DNA of 64,000 nt from Hyaloraphidium curvatum (GCA_025558095.1 JAIVFI010000011.1:124001-188000), one strand, 5' to 3'. Positions 31,413 through 44,027 are shown, numbered from the stretch's first letter. Translations and numbers: made by a program. The notes: generated by a model not told the origin, from the sequence alone.

Positions 31413-31900
31413 TGTTTTTTGACTGCGCTGTTGCCGAGGGGTTTGTCCCGGCGTGTGGGCCAGCGGATTTTGTGCGGAGATTTGGAGGCAACATCCGGCC
31501 GCACGTGGCGGCCATGCGCGTGGCCGATGATGTGTCATCGACAGCCGCCCGGCGGCAGCGCAAACTCCATGCAGACATCGGAGCACGCCGGAAAATACCC
31601 ACATCACTCCGCGATTGATAGCTCCTTTACTCGATCATCTCTTCGGGCCAGCGAATGTACCGATCCATGCTGAAGCACATAGTTTTCCAGTGCATCCCGA
31701 TCGCACCCCAATGAATCCCGGTCCGATGAGCTTTCTGAAGCTCAAATCGAACATTTTGTGCTGGTAAAGTCTCCATCCAGCGCTTTGGGCGTGTAGTGCG
31801 CATTGTTTGGGCACGCGTACCTGGCCCAGCCTCCCAGGGTCCCCAAACGAGAGCGCGAACCCCCGCAGCGATTGCCGGGCGGCCCCGGGCCTCTGGGGCC
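31413..31900. promoter_or_regulatory. Divergent intergenic region, kinase and lactate permease
   Basis: About 490 bp between two divergent start codons (kinase on minus, permease on plus). It is presumably the promoter for both. No defined element was recognised apart from a short A-run (TTTTTT on plus) next to the kinase ATG. Confidence 0.4.
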
Positions 31901-34116
31901 ATGAGCGGCAACTACGACCCCAATGTCCCTAACCAGGGACCATGGGGCCCGGCCGGCGCTGTCATCCTGTCGGTTCTGCCCATCATTTTCCTGCTCGTCG
32001 TTACTCGTTGGGTCCCTGCGCCATTGAACCCCGTCCGGGGATTAATCGCGCCTCTCCGTCCGCAGTGGTGCCGCAGATCAGTCTCAAGTCGACGATTTCG
32101 CTGCCCGTCGCGGCGCTGATCATGTTCTGCGTGCGGTCGGCATACTTTGCCGCACCCGGGAACCTCGTCGCGGGATGCGTCATTAGCGGCTTCCTGGACT
32201 GCCTGACGCCGATTACCGTCATTGGCGGCGCCATGTTCCTCTTCGAGACCATGACCCAGAGCGGTGCCATGGATTGGATCATCTGGCAGCTCAAGAAGCT
32301 CTCCAAGGGCCACCCGATTGCCGAGATCATGATCCTCGGATACTGCTTCAACGCGCTCATCGAAGGCAAGTAAATGCGGTGCTGCCAAGGCCTCGCACGA
32401 TGCTTGACCGCCGCGATCCCGCAGGTGCCTCCGGTTTCGGCACCCCCGTCATGCTCGCTTCGCCCATCCTGCGCGAGCTCGGCCACGATGGTGTGGCGGC
32501 TGTCATTGCCTGCCTGCTCTTCAACTCGTGCCTCACGATTTTCGGGGCCGCCGGTACCCCGGTGTGGTTCGGCTTCAGCGGCAACGGCTTCTCGGAGGAG
32601 CAGCTCCGGGAGATCGGTTTCCGCAGCCAGATCGGCATGACCTCGTCCGCCTTCTTTGCCGGGGTGCCCATCATCTCCCTCCTGCCGCTCGTCAAGTGGG
32701 CCGATATCCGGCGCAACCTGCTCTACATCTACCTCGCGGTGCTGAGCGTGCAAGCGCCGGCGATGGGGCTCTCGTACATTTCGTACGAGCTTCCGACGCT
32801 TCTTGGAGGTGTCATTGGATTGGGCATCACGGCGGTTCTTACGGCGTACAAAGTCGGACTGAAGCCGGTCGCGAAAAAGGCAGATCTGGAGAATGGCAGT
32901 GATACCACGCGTGGCAGCATCGTCAGCGAGGCGAGCGCCGCCAGCCCGATCAGCCCAGTCAGTGAACCGGCACACGAATCCCCCGTCACGAGCACGCTGG
33001 ATCACAAGGCCGGTGATCTGCCGCCGAACGGGGATGTGCCACCGCCGGCCACGGCCGACCGCGTTCCGACCTACAGCACGACCAAGAGCGCGATCGAGGA
33101 GCTCGAGGAGATGGAGGCATTGCCGGACGCCCAGGACGAGCCCGCCCGCTACGCCATCAATTTTGGCAACGCCGTGGCCAACACCGCCCCGCTCATCTTC
33201 ACAATCGTCTTCCTCATCCTTTCGCGGATCCCGCAGATTGGGCTCCGAGGACTCTTGACCCGCACGTCGCCATCCTTCACGATGTACCTCGGTACGCTCT
33301 TCAACCTCTCCATCTCCGCCAGCCTCGTCTTTGCGTTCCAGTACATTCTGGGATCCCCTTACGTCTCGTCGACGTACCAGGTGCTGTTCGTGCCGGCATG
33401 GTTACCCTTTGCAGTCGGTGCCACCCTGGGCTCCTTCTACCTCGCTTGGTGGCGGGCCTCGCGGAACCAGACCGCAGGCGAGCCGGCAAAGAGCTGGCCC
33501 CGCAACGCGCTGGACCAGCTCAACCGCTCCGCGCGCGTCACCCTCGGCCGGCTGGTCGGACCCTTCATCGCGCTGATCGGGGCCAACATCCTCGTCGCGC
33601 TGCTGCGCACGGGCGGCAAGCCCTCGCCGGCCTACATGCTGGGCTCGACCCTCGCGTTCTACATGGGCAAGGGATGGCTTGCCATCGCCATGCTTCTCGG
33701 CGTGATCGGCACCTTCTTTTCGGGGTCGACGACCATCTCCAACCTGACCTTTGCGCCGGTGCAGGCGGCAGCGGCCGAGGAGTCGGGGCTGGGAACGATC
33801 GCGCTGATGGCGCTGAACAACTGCGGGGCCTCGCTGGGCAACATCGTCGCCATCGGCAACGTCGTGGCAGCCAAGGCCGTCATGGGCGACACTGTGGTGG
33901 GTTCTCTTGCGGGCCTCTTGTTCTTGCGCATCTCACCGCATTGATCGCGGTGCTCAGAACTCGGAGGGGGTCTACATCCGTAAGACGTTCCAGCTGCTGC
34001 CGTCCTTCCTCCTGGTCTCGACCCTTGCCCTGCTTGGTTTTGCGCTCACGGAACCGGCGTTGCCGGTGTACGTACCGCCTCAGGTGGACGTGGCCACATC
34101 ATCCGTGGTGTACTAG
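31901..34116 (+). CDS. Bacterial-type L-lactate permease (LctP family)
   Basis: Membrane protein of 678 residues from exons 31901-32006, 32066-32365, 32425-33896 and 33958-34116. About a dozen hydrophobic helices. LctP hallmarks: AFNALIEG/ASGFGTPVMLASPIL spanning the second splice (the family's 'f.EG.aGFG.PvaI' motif), then IFGAAGTPVWFGF, a large polar loop of about 110 residues rich in Ser/Pro, then SGSTTISNLTFAPVQ and GASLGNIVAIGNVVAAKAVM, and finally NSEGVYIRKTF. LctP proteins move lactate or glycolate with protons and are mainly bacterial and archaeal. The second intron uses a GC donor (GAAG/GCAAGT). It probably allows uptake of lactate or glycolate across the plasma membrane. Confidence 0.85.
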
Positions 34117-34301
34117 TAGTTTGGATAGAAGACCATTTCATTGGATTCATTTGATGCGGCAGGTCGGGCGGGCGGTTCGGGGCCCTCAAGGCGGTGACGC
34201 ACAGTTGGGCGGCCGATCATCCCTCGAAGGCACTCCCTTTGGGACAGTCTCCTATACTAGTCACCCTCCTCTCCCAGGCACTCCTAGCCCTCCTAGGAGC
34301 C

Positions 34302-36021
34302 ATGTGGCGCTATCCAGGCTCCGCTACGTCTGAGGGCACGCCCACGCCGCCGCCGCCGCCGCCCGGGGCGCTCTTCCCGGGCCGCGCCTTCTCGGGCGAC
34401 TTCGTCGGCGGGTCGCCGCTCGGCAGCGCGTACTCCGCGGGCGGCGGCGCCACGCCGCCCGGCGAGCCCCTTTTCCCCGACATCGACCAGCAGCTGCGTG
34501 AGCTCGGCATCGGCCGGCTCGGCGCGCAGCCGCCCGACCAGTTCGCGCCGCCGCCGCGCCAGAGCAACTCCATCGCCGAGCTGTTCGGCCTGCCGCCCGA
34601 CCCGCAGTCGCAGCAGATGCTGTTCTCGTACTCGCCCGGGCCGGCGTTCGCCATGCAAGGCGAGGACTACGCGCGGCCGCAGCCCCCGAAGTTCCAGCCC
34701 CTGGAAGTCGCCCAGCGGCCGCCCATGCCCGTCGCCGAGCCCAAGAAGAAGCCGCGGGAGAAGAGTCCGCCTGCAAAGCACCAGCAGGCTGAGCGGGCAC
34801 TACAGACGGTCCCGGACGCACCGCTGATGGCGCAGCCCGTGTGGACCCCACCCGGACCCCGAATCGAGCCGTGCGATGCAGACGGCGTGCACGTCGTGAG
34901 TTGATGTTCCTGATCAAACACCGTTATTTGATTCTGACTACCTTGCTCTGCAGCCCTTTGACCCGGAGATCGTATACATCACTGACGCCGATGGCAACTT
35001 CCTGTCGGTCGAGGATCACTCGTGGAACAAGTTCCTTACCTTTAACACCAACGATCCCGCACTGCCTTTCACGGACAGCACCGTCGAGCTACGGTCCGAC
35101 ACCGTGGTTGATCTCGCCGCCATACCGAACAACCTGCAGCAATCCGCCTTCCCCAACATCCTCAAGCGCAACCTCTTCGCGTTCCTCCCCTCGCCGCCCC
35201 TGGCCCACTTCACCCGCCGCATCCTGGACATGGTCCTCACGTCGGGCCGGCCGATGCGGTACAAGTGGTTCTGCGACTCGCCTGGGCACGAGCGCAAGAT
35301 GGAGATGCGCGTGGCCCGACTGCGCGGGCTCGAGGGCGTCGAGGGCGTCGTCTGGACCAGCAAGATCGTCTGGGAGCGGCCACATCCCGGCATCGGCGTG
35401 GGATACCTAAAGCGCAAGGCGATCGAGGAGCCGGACGAGCGCGAGCTGGACGTCGGCAGGGAGCTCGGCACGCTCGGCATCGAGGCCGGCCGATCGCCCG
35501 AGATGATCGACGACGGCAGCGTCGGCTCGCCGCAGAGCGGTCTCGAGGTCGTCCAATCCGGCCTCAATGGGTCGGGATCACCCCCGCCGGCCCAAGGCCA
35601 GCTGACCGCGGTGTGCGCCGCCGACGCGGACATCAGCACCGTCTGCTCCTTCTGCAAGCGCATCCTCCTGCCCCTCGCCCTCGTCAGCGCCGCCAACATG
35701 CCGCGCCTGCTGCACTCCCTCGCGCAGCACAACAAGATCCCCCTGCCCATGCCGACGGAACCGTCCCCCGACTCGCCGGCACCGGTGCCCGTGATCGGCC
35801 TCAGGGGCAAGCGCGGTCACCACGTGTTTTCCAAGCCGCCGACGGCGCAGACGAGCGCGTGGGTGACGCCGTGGGAGTACTACGTTCTCGCCGGCCAGGC
35901 GGACGGGGACGAGAAGCGCGTGCGGCACGGTGTGTGCGGCGGGTGCTGGGAGGAGATGTGCGGGGTGGTGGGGATGCCGTCGTGGATCGAAAAAGGGAAA
36001 AGGCTGTGGGGCGGCGAATGA
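34302..36021 (+). CDS. PAS-like domain protein with C-terminal Cys-pair motif
   Basis: Protein of 553 residues from exons 34302-34895 and 34954-36021 (58-nt intron, in phase). The first 190 residues are disordered, rich in Pro, Gly and Gln, ending in a basic KKKPREKS patch. Exon 2 opens with a PAS-like fold: IVYITDADGNFLSVEDHSWN, an ILDMVLTSGRPMRYKWFCDS segment and the MEMRVARLRG strand. Near the C-terminus are CSFCKRI and, 90 residues later, VCGGCWEEM, which could form one split zinc site. Related basidiomycete proteins with this layout remain uncharacterised as far as I know. A sensory or regulatory role in the nucleus or cytosol is inference. Confidence 0.55.
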
Positions 36022-36300
36022 TCTTGGGGGACAGCTGGAAGGTCGGTTTTCTCTTGCGCCTCGGTGTCGAAAGATGGGCTTTGCGTATCTTAGTCGTAGC
36101 CGTCGAGTTGTAGAGCGGCAGAGCCCTGAATGTAGCTTGTACAGAGATCGTTGTTTTGTCTCCATGGATCTGGTGGATGATTTTCATGATGTGGTACGTG
36201 GCCCAGGGCGGAGGGGCGGGGCGGGTCAACAACTTGCCGCCTTTTGACTTGTCGCCCGCGACTTCGAAGTCCCGCCAGAACCTCCCTGCAGCCTTCAGCC

Positions 36301-36986
36301 ATGGCTACTGACCTCAAAGACGACACTTTCCTGCTCCTGCTCACGATGTCCGTCATTCCCGGTGCGTACTCGCGAATGGGCAGAGTGGGAGGCAACACGG
36401 GAACCGGACTGCGTCGAGCGTGCTCCCGCGCGTGCCCTCGCCGGCGGACATGTTGGGGCAGTCCCATGACCTCGCCTCGATGGGATATGGCTGGATTCCG
36501 TGTTCAATGTTGTTGGATGGCGTGTTCCAGGAGGCGACGGCTGTTCTTCTTTGTCCACCATCTGACTGCCTTTATCGAACCCCAGAGAAGATCGACGAGG
36601 CCCTCGAGCACGTCCAGAAGCTCACGGACGCCGTGCGCAAGGCCGACGGCGTCGGCGTTCCGGTCTACTACTTCTACAAGGGCGACACCCCCGGCAGCAT
36701 CAACGGGATCGAAATCTACGCGAGCGACGGCACCTTCATGTCGCACCTGGCCCAGTTCGCCGTCATCGGCGACTCCCTGACTAAGCTGAGCACCGCGCCG
36801 CCGACCGCGATCTGCTACGGAGACCCCAGCAACACCGTGAGGGAGGTGCTCAAGAACTTTGGTACCGTTTACAAGGTTCGCCTCGATCGCAGCCTCCTTG
36901 GCCTTCACCAATGCTGACCAACTTCCTTGCAGCCGAACGGATCGGGGTATTTTGATCTAGCGGGGGCCGCTTTCCACAAGAAGTAG
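36301..36986 (+). CDS. Small protein, possible dimeric alpha/beta-barrel (ABM-like)
   Basis: Protein of 134 residues from exons 36301-36361, 36586-36875 and 36933-36986. The first intron would be 224 nt, long for this genome, so a missed small exon is possible. After a short N-terminus the sequence reads KIDEALEHVQKLTDAVRKAD, then VPVYYFYKGD, IEIYASDGTFMSHLAQF, and a C-terminal helix TVREVLKNF. The helix-strand-strand-helix layout and the 'vEiYas...shla' motif are reminiscent of antibiotic-biosynthesis-monooxygenase (ABM) and related ferredoxin-like dimer folds. No catalytic residues can be assigned. The identification is tentative. Confidence 0.45.
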
Positions 36987-37249
36987 GCGTGGCGTTCGTT
37001 TAGCTGCAAGGTTATACAATGAGGGCATGCTCCTCTTCCTTCCCGTGACATCGCCGGTCCGTTGCTGGTGCTATTATCCTTGGGCATGCAGTAATTCCGA
37101 GTGTAGCAGATGTGGGCTATGATGCACTCCGTGGGTCCGATCCGGCCCTCGACGATGTCTGCGAGTGGTCCTTCGGCCGCCCCAGCGCCTCCAGCGCCGG
37201 CGCCCTGAAGAGCTCACAAACAATTGACAACACTACACCGACTGCCACT

Positions 37250-39912
37250 ATGGCCAAATCCAAGGGCCGCAGCAAGGCCGCGTCGGACTCCAGAGTCATT
37301 TCCCGTAAAGCTCCTGCGCCTGCGCGCTACGAGTCGAGCGATGAGGGCGACTTTGACCCGACGCACCGCCGCGGCATGACCGAGGGCGAAATCGAGCTTG
37401 ACGACGCAGAAGAACAATGTGAGGCCTCAGCTCGTTTTACAGGCCGGCATTGTGTTCTTGCACCATGCTGTGTCGGCTTACTGGTTCTCTTCCTTGTCTG
37501 ACCCCCCTTTCTCCAGTTCACAACCAGCGAAACGCTTCTCTGCTCCGCGACGGTACCGAGACCCTAAAGATATACGATGGCGCTTCGGACGACGATTTGG
37601 ACGACCTTGGAATTCCCGAGGGCCTCGCTTCTGCGGGTCGGAAAGGGAAGCAGAAGGGGAGCGACGTGCTTCTGGACCTGGGCGTTTCGGACGAAGACGA
37701 GGACTCGGAATCGCAGGAGGACGAGGATGACGCTGGCGATGCCGAAGAATCATCCGAAGAGGACGGCTCCGATGCCGACGGGGCAGCCAATGCCGTTCTC
37801 GACCGGATGCGCCTGCGGCGTGCGGGAAGCCCATCGTCGGACGAGGACGAAGACGAGCCGGCACCGGCGGAGCGCGCTTTGGGATGGGGCATTAAGAGAT
37901 CGGCGTTCTACGGCGGTGACGAAGCGGCGGCTTTGGAAGACGACGAAGCGAGGGAGCTCGAAGAGGAAGAGGTCCGCCGCTTGGAACGGCGCCGCGCGGA
38001 ATGGCTGGACGGCGACGAGGAAGATCTGGACGAGGTTTTCGGCATCCCGAAAGTGGACGTGAGCAAACGGGACGATGCGGTGGAAGACGACGGCTGGGAC
38101 ATGGACGGAACCCGCGGTTTGCAGCTCGACATTGCCGTCGACGCGGGTTTGCGGTCGGATCTTTTGGACTTGGCAAAGAACGGCGGGCCGTACACGAGCG
38201 AACAGCTCTCTGGCGTCGCCCCGGAGCTCGCGGAGCTTGCTTCCGAGTTCGAGTCCCGTTTGCCGACACTTCAGCACCTGGAACGTGCCAGCGCGGCTTG
38301 GCAAGCGCGTCGCAAGGACCTCTCCAGCAAACCGCAGAAGGGCGCCAATGGGATCTCGGAGGATCCGCAAGAAAAGCTCCTTGCAACTCTTGGGGAGATA
38401 GTCAACATGAAGTACCGTGGGTCTTCTCTTCCCTGGTAGTCCGCGCAGAGACTGATGTCGTGCTTTGTCGCAGAGCTGACCCTGAACTACCTCGCAAGCT
38501 TGACGTACTACTTCTTGCTCATCCACTCTGCTTTCGCATCTCCGTCCACCGTGCTCGACGACCCTCAGCAGCACCCCGTCATGGATCACTTGGTGAAGAT
38601 TCGTGGAATCTTAGACGAAGTGGAGAAGGCCGAGGAAGTCGTCGTTGTGGGCGTGGACGACGGTGGCTCCATCTCGGGCAGCTCGGACGACGATGGTTCC
38701 ATGAATGAAGCGGCCGAAGACGAGGAAGACGACGACAGTGATGGGCAGTCGGAAGACGCCGACAGCGAGCATGGATCTGACGCCGAAAGCGGAGGCTCTG
38801 ATACCTTCGGCGCCGTCAAAACTGCAAACAGCAGTGCGGAAGCACTTCTGTTGCAGTTGCTCGATTTGGACGGTCCTGTCTCCGAGACTGGCTCAGACGT
38901 TGATTCGGATGCCGGGGCCCAACATGGCCTCGAGATCGAGGCGACGCAGGTGGACAAGGGCTCGAAGCGTTCAAAGCAGAGCTCGAAGTCGAAAGCGTCG
39001 TTGCGCAAGAAGCAGGTCGACGCAGGCGAATTCGAAGTTGTGAGCGATCTCATGGCCCCGCGCAAAGGCTCTCGGGTCAAGAAGGCTTCGAAACCTGCTG
39101 GCCCGCTATCAAAGCTTGTGGACACTTCTGATCTACCAAAGTTCCGGCCATTGCCTACAGCACCCAAGGCTCGGAAGCCTCTGATCCCGGCGGATCTCTT
39201 GGAAGACGAAACCGACCCTGTTCTGAAACGGTTCGTCGCCGGCGAGCCCGACTTCAGGGCTTCGAAGTTTGGCGTGCCTCTACACTCTGTCATCCACACC
39301 ATCTCCCAAGCTGTGGGCAAGAAAACTTCTCAGAACGACGGCGATGCGGACGTGCCGAGGCGGGACGGCGGCGAGAAGAAGCGCGAGCGAGAAGCCAGTG
39401 CCCGCGGTCTCGCAGACCGGAAAGAAGGGGCGACGGCCTCGCAATCGCAACGGACGAAAGCAGTCGACATGTTCAGCGACGCCTCGGACGAGGAGTCAAC
39501 CGGGACGCCGGCTCGTAATGGCGGCAAACGGACGAGCGCGAGCGACGAGGAAGCCGATGCGCTGGATTACTACAACTCGATCGTTCGGGAGTCGAAGAAA
39601 CGGAAGCTGGAGAAGGAAGTCCGGGCGGAAGAGCACAGGCTCGCGACCATTCCGGCCGGGGCCGAGGAGATCGATCCGGACTCGAAGCGTGCCACCAACT
39701 ACGCGATCCTGAAGAACAAGGGCCTCACGGCGAGAAAGAAGAAGGTGGACAGGAACCCTCGCCTGAAGAAGAGGCTGAAGTACGAGAAGATGGTGAAGAA
39801 ACTGGGGAGCACGAAGCGCATCTACCGCCCCGGCGACAGAAGGGAGAGCGGTTACAAGGGCGAGGGGACGGGCATCAGGACCGATGTGCGCAAAAGCGTC
39901 AAGCTCGGGTGA
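37250..39912 (+). CDS. UTP3: Sas10/UTP3, U3 snoRNP (SSU processome) component
   Basis: Protein of 835 residues from exons 37250-37418, 37517-38416 and 38474-39912 (introns 98 and 57 nt, phases consistent). The N-terminal half is highly acidic with Asp/Glu/Ser runs and RRRAEW-type charged helices. The Sas10/Utp3/C1D core spans the second splice (KYQLTLNYLASLTYYFLLIH, then HPVMDHLVKIRGILDEVE). The C-terminus carries the conserved basic Sas10 C-terminal domain (RNPRLKKRLKYEKMVKKLGS, then YKGEGTGIRTDVRKSVKLG). UTP3 is an essential nucleolar factor for 18S rRNA processing and was found in yeast as a silencing factor when overexpressed. The gene converges on the carboxypeptidase gene with only 89 bp between stops. 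Confidence 0.9.
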
Positions 39913-40001
39913 CGAGCAGGCCAATATAATCCTTGCACGTCCCATTTTGATCCTACATGTGGCGTTTCTTGGGTGGAAACCGGAACGGCGCCTTGCGCGG
40001 T

Positions 40002-41872
40002 TCAACGCTCCCCGAGATCGTTCTTGCGGACATAGGTGAACCAGTTTTTCAGGCCCGACCAAATCTCCTGACCGGTTGGCACGATGAATCGCGGCGGGAG
40101 GATGAAACCGTCGCCGCCTGCTCCACCCTCATCAGGCGACTGAAGCAAGGTTGACGCTTAGCGTGAGATGGAAAGAGAGAACAAAACAAAGCAACTTACG
40201 GGGCGGAGTTCGATTGTGAAACCGTAGACCCTGCGAAAGGGAGCCGATAAGAACCAAAACGTCGAAAAGAAACACGGCAAAGCCCACCGGTGTCCACCAT
40301 GCGCCTTCTTCACATCTGCGCCGTAAAAGAAGTCTTCCGCCGTGCCCGATGCAGCATACAGGTCGATCTCACGTTCGTTGGAATACTGCTTTCCGGACTG
40401 GGCCAGAATGCCCTTGCGTATCTCCTCGCCGGCCGCACGGAGCTTGGTCTCGTCGGGTGCTTCAGATTCTTTGAACCCCCAAGGCCGGAGGATCAGTTGC
40501 GAGTACTGGGGAGCCGAAAGTCAGATCACTTCGTGCGTTCAAGCCTTCTCCTCACCGAATGGAAATCGATTGCCCCAATCAGGCCCGGAGCCATCTCGAG
40601 CATGTACTTCATCAACGCTTTGGTCTCCAGCTCCGAACCGGCGTGCGGTCCCTGGTAGATTTCAGAGAACGGGCTGTTGGAGCCTCCGGCGGTGCCCCAT
40701 CCTTCAGGATACTGTAATCGTTACACACACGTCAGCAGGGCACTGTACGCAAGGAGGCGCTAACGTACGTTCCGGTTGATGTCAACGCCAACAGCTCCGA
40801 AGGACCCGGGATGCCTGTTCTTGCGCCAAAGCCTTGCATTCGTCCACCTGCACACGACAACGTCAGTTACGGCGCTAGCACACGACAACGCAAATCACCC
40901 ACGTGTACTCGTAGCCATCCGGGTTCACGATGGGAATCAGAACAATCTCAACATCCGTCAATAGATCCTAGGTGGCAAGGAGCGACAAGTCAGCCGCAGT
41001 TTAGCAGTAAAGCAGCTCCCTCACCTTGACGAATTCGTCTCCCTTCTCGAACCCGTCGACGAGCTGACGGACAACGTATTGCGTAACGGCCCCCGAGATC
41101 CACTCCCTGGCGTGAATGTTCGACTGGAACCAGATGCGCTTCTTCGAAGACGCGTCGGAGCCGTTGGTGGAGGAAGTGATGTGCACCGCAAAGAGGTCGC
41201 GGCCTGCGACAGGAGCAGGCGATTAAGCAAAAGTTGGCTGTCTCATTGCAGCAGCCACTGACCCTCGAAGGTTTTGCCGACAGAGGGCACGAGCTTGATG
41301 AGGTGAGGATAAGTGTCTTGCAGGTAGGTATAGAACTTGAGAATGGCATCGCGACGATGATAATTCTTAAACCACGTCTCCGGATCAGCAGGATCCTCTT
41401 TGCCGGCAGCGGTAGCTGCAGCAAGCTCCATCGACTCGCGGTCGACGGCGACTTGCAGGTCGTCGCGCAAAAGCTCAAAGTCCACACCAGTCCCAGAGAA
41501 AACAGACGCAGAGACAAGCTGATACTGCTGCGGGTCCACACGAACCGTCACGGCCACCTTTTCCGGGGCAGAGGAAGGGCGGTGCACTGCCCAGATGTCC
41601 GTGTGGAGGTTCTCAAGGAGCTGGATCATCTCCTGGGCACTCTCCGACGTGCAAACCAGCCGAATGAGCCGGTGGCCCGCATACTCGCTCGGAGACCGCT
41701 GGAGAAAGAGCGGCGTCTCGGCTTGGACGAGTGGAATCTGGCCGTCCCTGTGTGCGTCACCTGACCCCGCAGGCGCGTCCGGAACGACGAGGAAAGCGGC
41801 CGAGCAGGAGCATAGAGCACAAAGAAGGAGCACCAGCGCCGGAATAGAAACGAATGGCCGGGGGAACGCCAT
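40002..41872 (-). CDS. M14 zinc metallocarboxypeptidase (procarboxypeptidase type)
   Basis: Protein of 491 residues from eight exons: 41872-41263, 41203-41025, 40967-40903, 40847-40769, 40711-40556, 40505-40288, 40230-40200 and 40139-40002. All introns are 50-60 nt and phases agree. A signal peptide (PALVLLLCALCSCSAAF) and an activation propeptide of about 150 residues precede the catalytic domain. Zinc ligands: HAREWISGA (His and Glu of HxxE) and the later DFHSYSQLI (third His). The catalytic Glu lies in FTIELRP. INPDGYEYTW-type (here VNPDGYEYT) and RLWRKNR motifs are intact. This is a secreted or vacuolar exopeptidase removing C-terminal residues, with specificity not predictable here. The start lies 66 bp downstream of the GDI stop, in tandem. 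Confidence 0.9.
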
Positions 41873-41938
41873 CGTCGCGACGCGTGACCGGAGTTTGCGT
41901 TGCCCCTTCGCGTTCGATCGTGTCTGGGAACCACATCA

Positions 41939-43673
41939 TCATCCTTCTACCGTCGGCTCCGCCTGCTCTTCCTCGTCGCCTCTCTTTATCTTTCCAGAGA
42001 AATCGAGCGGCTTCCCCATCGCCTCCTGGTAAAGCCGCTTGACGTCCTCGCATACCGTCTCGAAGTGCGATGTTGCGTCGTAGCTCCGGCTGATGTAGAT
42101 GCCGTCTTTTGCCGGGTCGTTGGCAGGGACGTAGAGATCAGTGACGGAGGCGAAACTGCAAAGGCTGGGTCAGCACGGTCCAGCGGGCGAGAGGAGCAGC
42201 ACCCCACATTTCCTCGATGGGTCCGAGAAGTGCGAGTGCGGGGTGGATCTCGTTGGCGGGGTTGTTGGTCTCCACGATCGTGCTCACGATCGCGATGTAG
42301 TAGCCTTTGGCGGAGACGCGGTGCTCGTATCCGACCATCGCGACATAGATATCTTGTAAGCCAATCAGCAAGCGTGCCAAACCCCATGATCGAGCCCTGA
42401 TCTCGCTTACCGTTCTTGCGGTTGAGCTGGTTCTGGGGAATGATGAGCTGCACGCTGTCCGCGTCGCCAGTGTTCGGAACCGGGCCCTTGAGCAAGCAAA
42501 TGGCCCTGATGACCTTGCCGACGCTCTTGACCTTGTCCTTGGCGTACGAAGGGTCGCAGATGACGCCCTTGCACTTGACCACGTCCCCCGCGCTCGTCAC
42601 GCCGCAGACCCGGCCGGAATCGTCGTAGATGAACTGTTCGACGTCGCGGTTGAGCATGTACGTGCCACCGTAAATGGCAGACAACCTGTGAAGGAAGTTG
42701 AGCTAAAGCGCGCTACGCGGGCGACCGGCTGTAAACGCTTACCGGGCAAAGGCTTGGGGAAGGTCGCCGAGACCGTACATGGGGTAAATGTAGGGGCTCT
42801 TGCCGTAGCGGGCCAAGGAAGCGTTGTAGAGGAGGATCTTCTCGTAGGTCTCGTAAGCGGCCCGTTCCTTGTACGAGTCATCCAGGTTCAGGGCGATGGC
42901 GTGCCCGATGAAGTCCTGAGTCCCGGGCTCCAGGCCGAAATGGGAGTAGAGATCCTTCATGAGCGTCGTCTTGAGGTCGAATTTGCGGGTAACAGCGCCC
43001 CACATGGCGCCGTCGGAGGCTGGGCGGGGTTTCAGTCCAATACGAGCGGCGAGACGTGCGCCTACCCACACATATAGGTCTGCGGGTCGTTCTGCTTGTA
43101 CTGGCCCAGGAATTCGAAGAAGCGCTTCACTCTTCGCTTCTCGAAAATGCCCATCAGCGGGCTGGTCAGGGCCTCGGTCTCGTTGGAAGGGACCTTGGCG
43201 ATCCTCCCGTCCCTGTAGACGTAGCTCGCCCCGATCTGCTTGAAGTCCAGGTACCGCGTCACGTCCGTGTAGAGCAGGATCTTGACGAACTCCCCCGACG
43301 CCATGGAGAACTTGGGAATCTGGTCCACGGCGTAGTCGCGGTCCCGCCCCAGGTGCTCCGGCGGGTTGCCCTTCCGGAACTTCGAGTACAGCTGCAAACA
43401 CCGAGGCCCATTGGTGCACAATCATCAAACCGGGAAAGACGCGGGACGAACCTGCGTGAGGTTCAAGGACGCGCAGTCCGCGCCGTAGTACTCGTTCCGG
43501 TCCATGTGGAGCACCTTCTTGCCCTCCACCGACAGCAGCCCCGACATGATACATTCCGTAAGCCCGGTGCCGAGCACGACAAAGTCGTACTCCTCATCCT
43601 AGAAGGAGAGGTGTCGGGTCGAAGACGCGTAGAGCGAGCACACCAGCACCACGAAGGGCACCGAGAGCGCCAT
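41939..43673 (-). CDS. GDI1: Rab GDP-dissociation inhibitor
   Basis: Protein of 464 residues from seven exons: 43673-43662 (only four codons), 43598-43452, 43391-43070, 43019-42743, 42685-42411, 42352-42208 and 42155-41939. Introns are 50-63 nt and phases agree; the 43069-43020 boundary is the least certain. The FAD-like Rossmann N-terminus [17 protein letters not shown] is followed by [45 protein letters not shown] and [17 protein letters not shown], all standard GDI/REP-family sequences. GDI extracts prenylated, GDP-bound Rab GTPases from membranes and recycles them in the secretory pathway. It is normally essential and single-copy. Small start exons are common for this gene in fungi. Confidence 0.92.
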
Positions 43674-44027
43674 TCAAGAGGCGGGCCAACACATTCCACA
43701 GAAGACGAAAGCAATTTCAGTCGTCAGAAAGCAGAATGCGGTTTCCGTGAGGCGATGGAGCGACGGGACCGAGATTAGCTCTGATTCACGGGACGGGCTC
43801 CGAGACCGCAACCGTGACCGCAGCCGCGGAAAGTGACCCTCCATGGGATTTCTCCACGCAGCCGCGCTCGCGCTGGCACCGAGACTCACCATCCTGGTCG
43901 GAAGGGTCCGGGGCAACGGGGTCAGAAGTGTTGATGCGGGGCCTCTGCACACACTCCAGCTCAACATTTCCATCAGGGATCGTGACCCTTGGAACGAGGC
44001 AGGGAAAGGGCAGAAGGACTATACTGA
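43674..44027. other. Intergenic between GDI and dehydrogenase-kinase genes
   Basis: About 350 bp, presumed promoter of the GDI gene. No coding or RNA feature seen. Confidence 0.4.
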
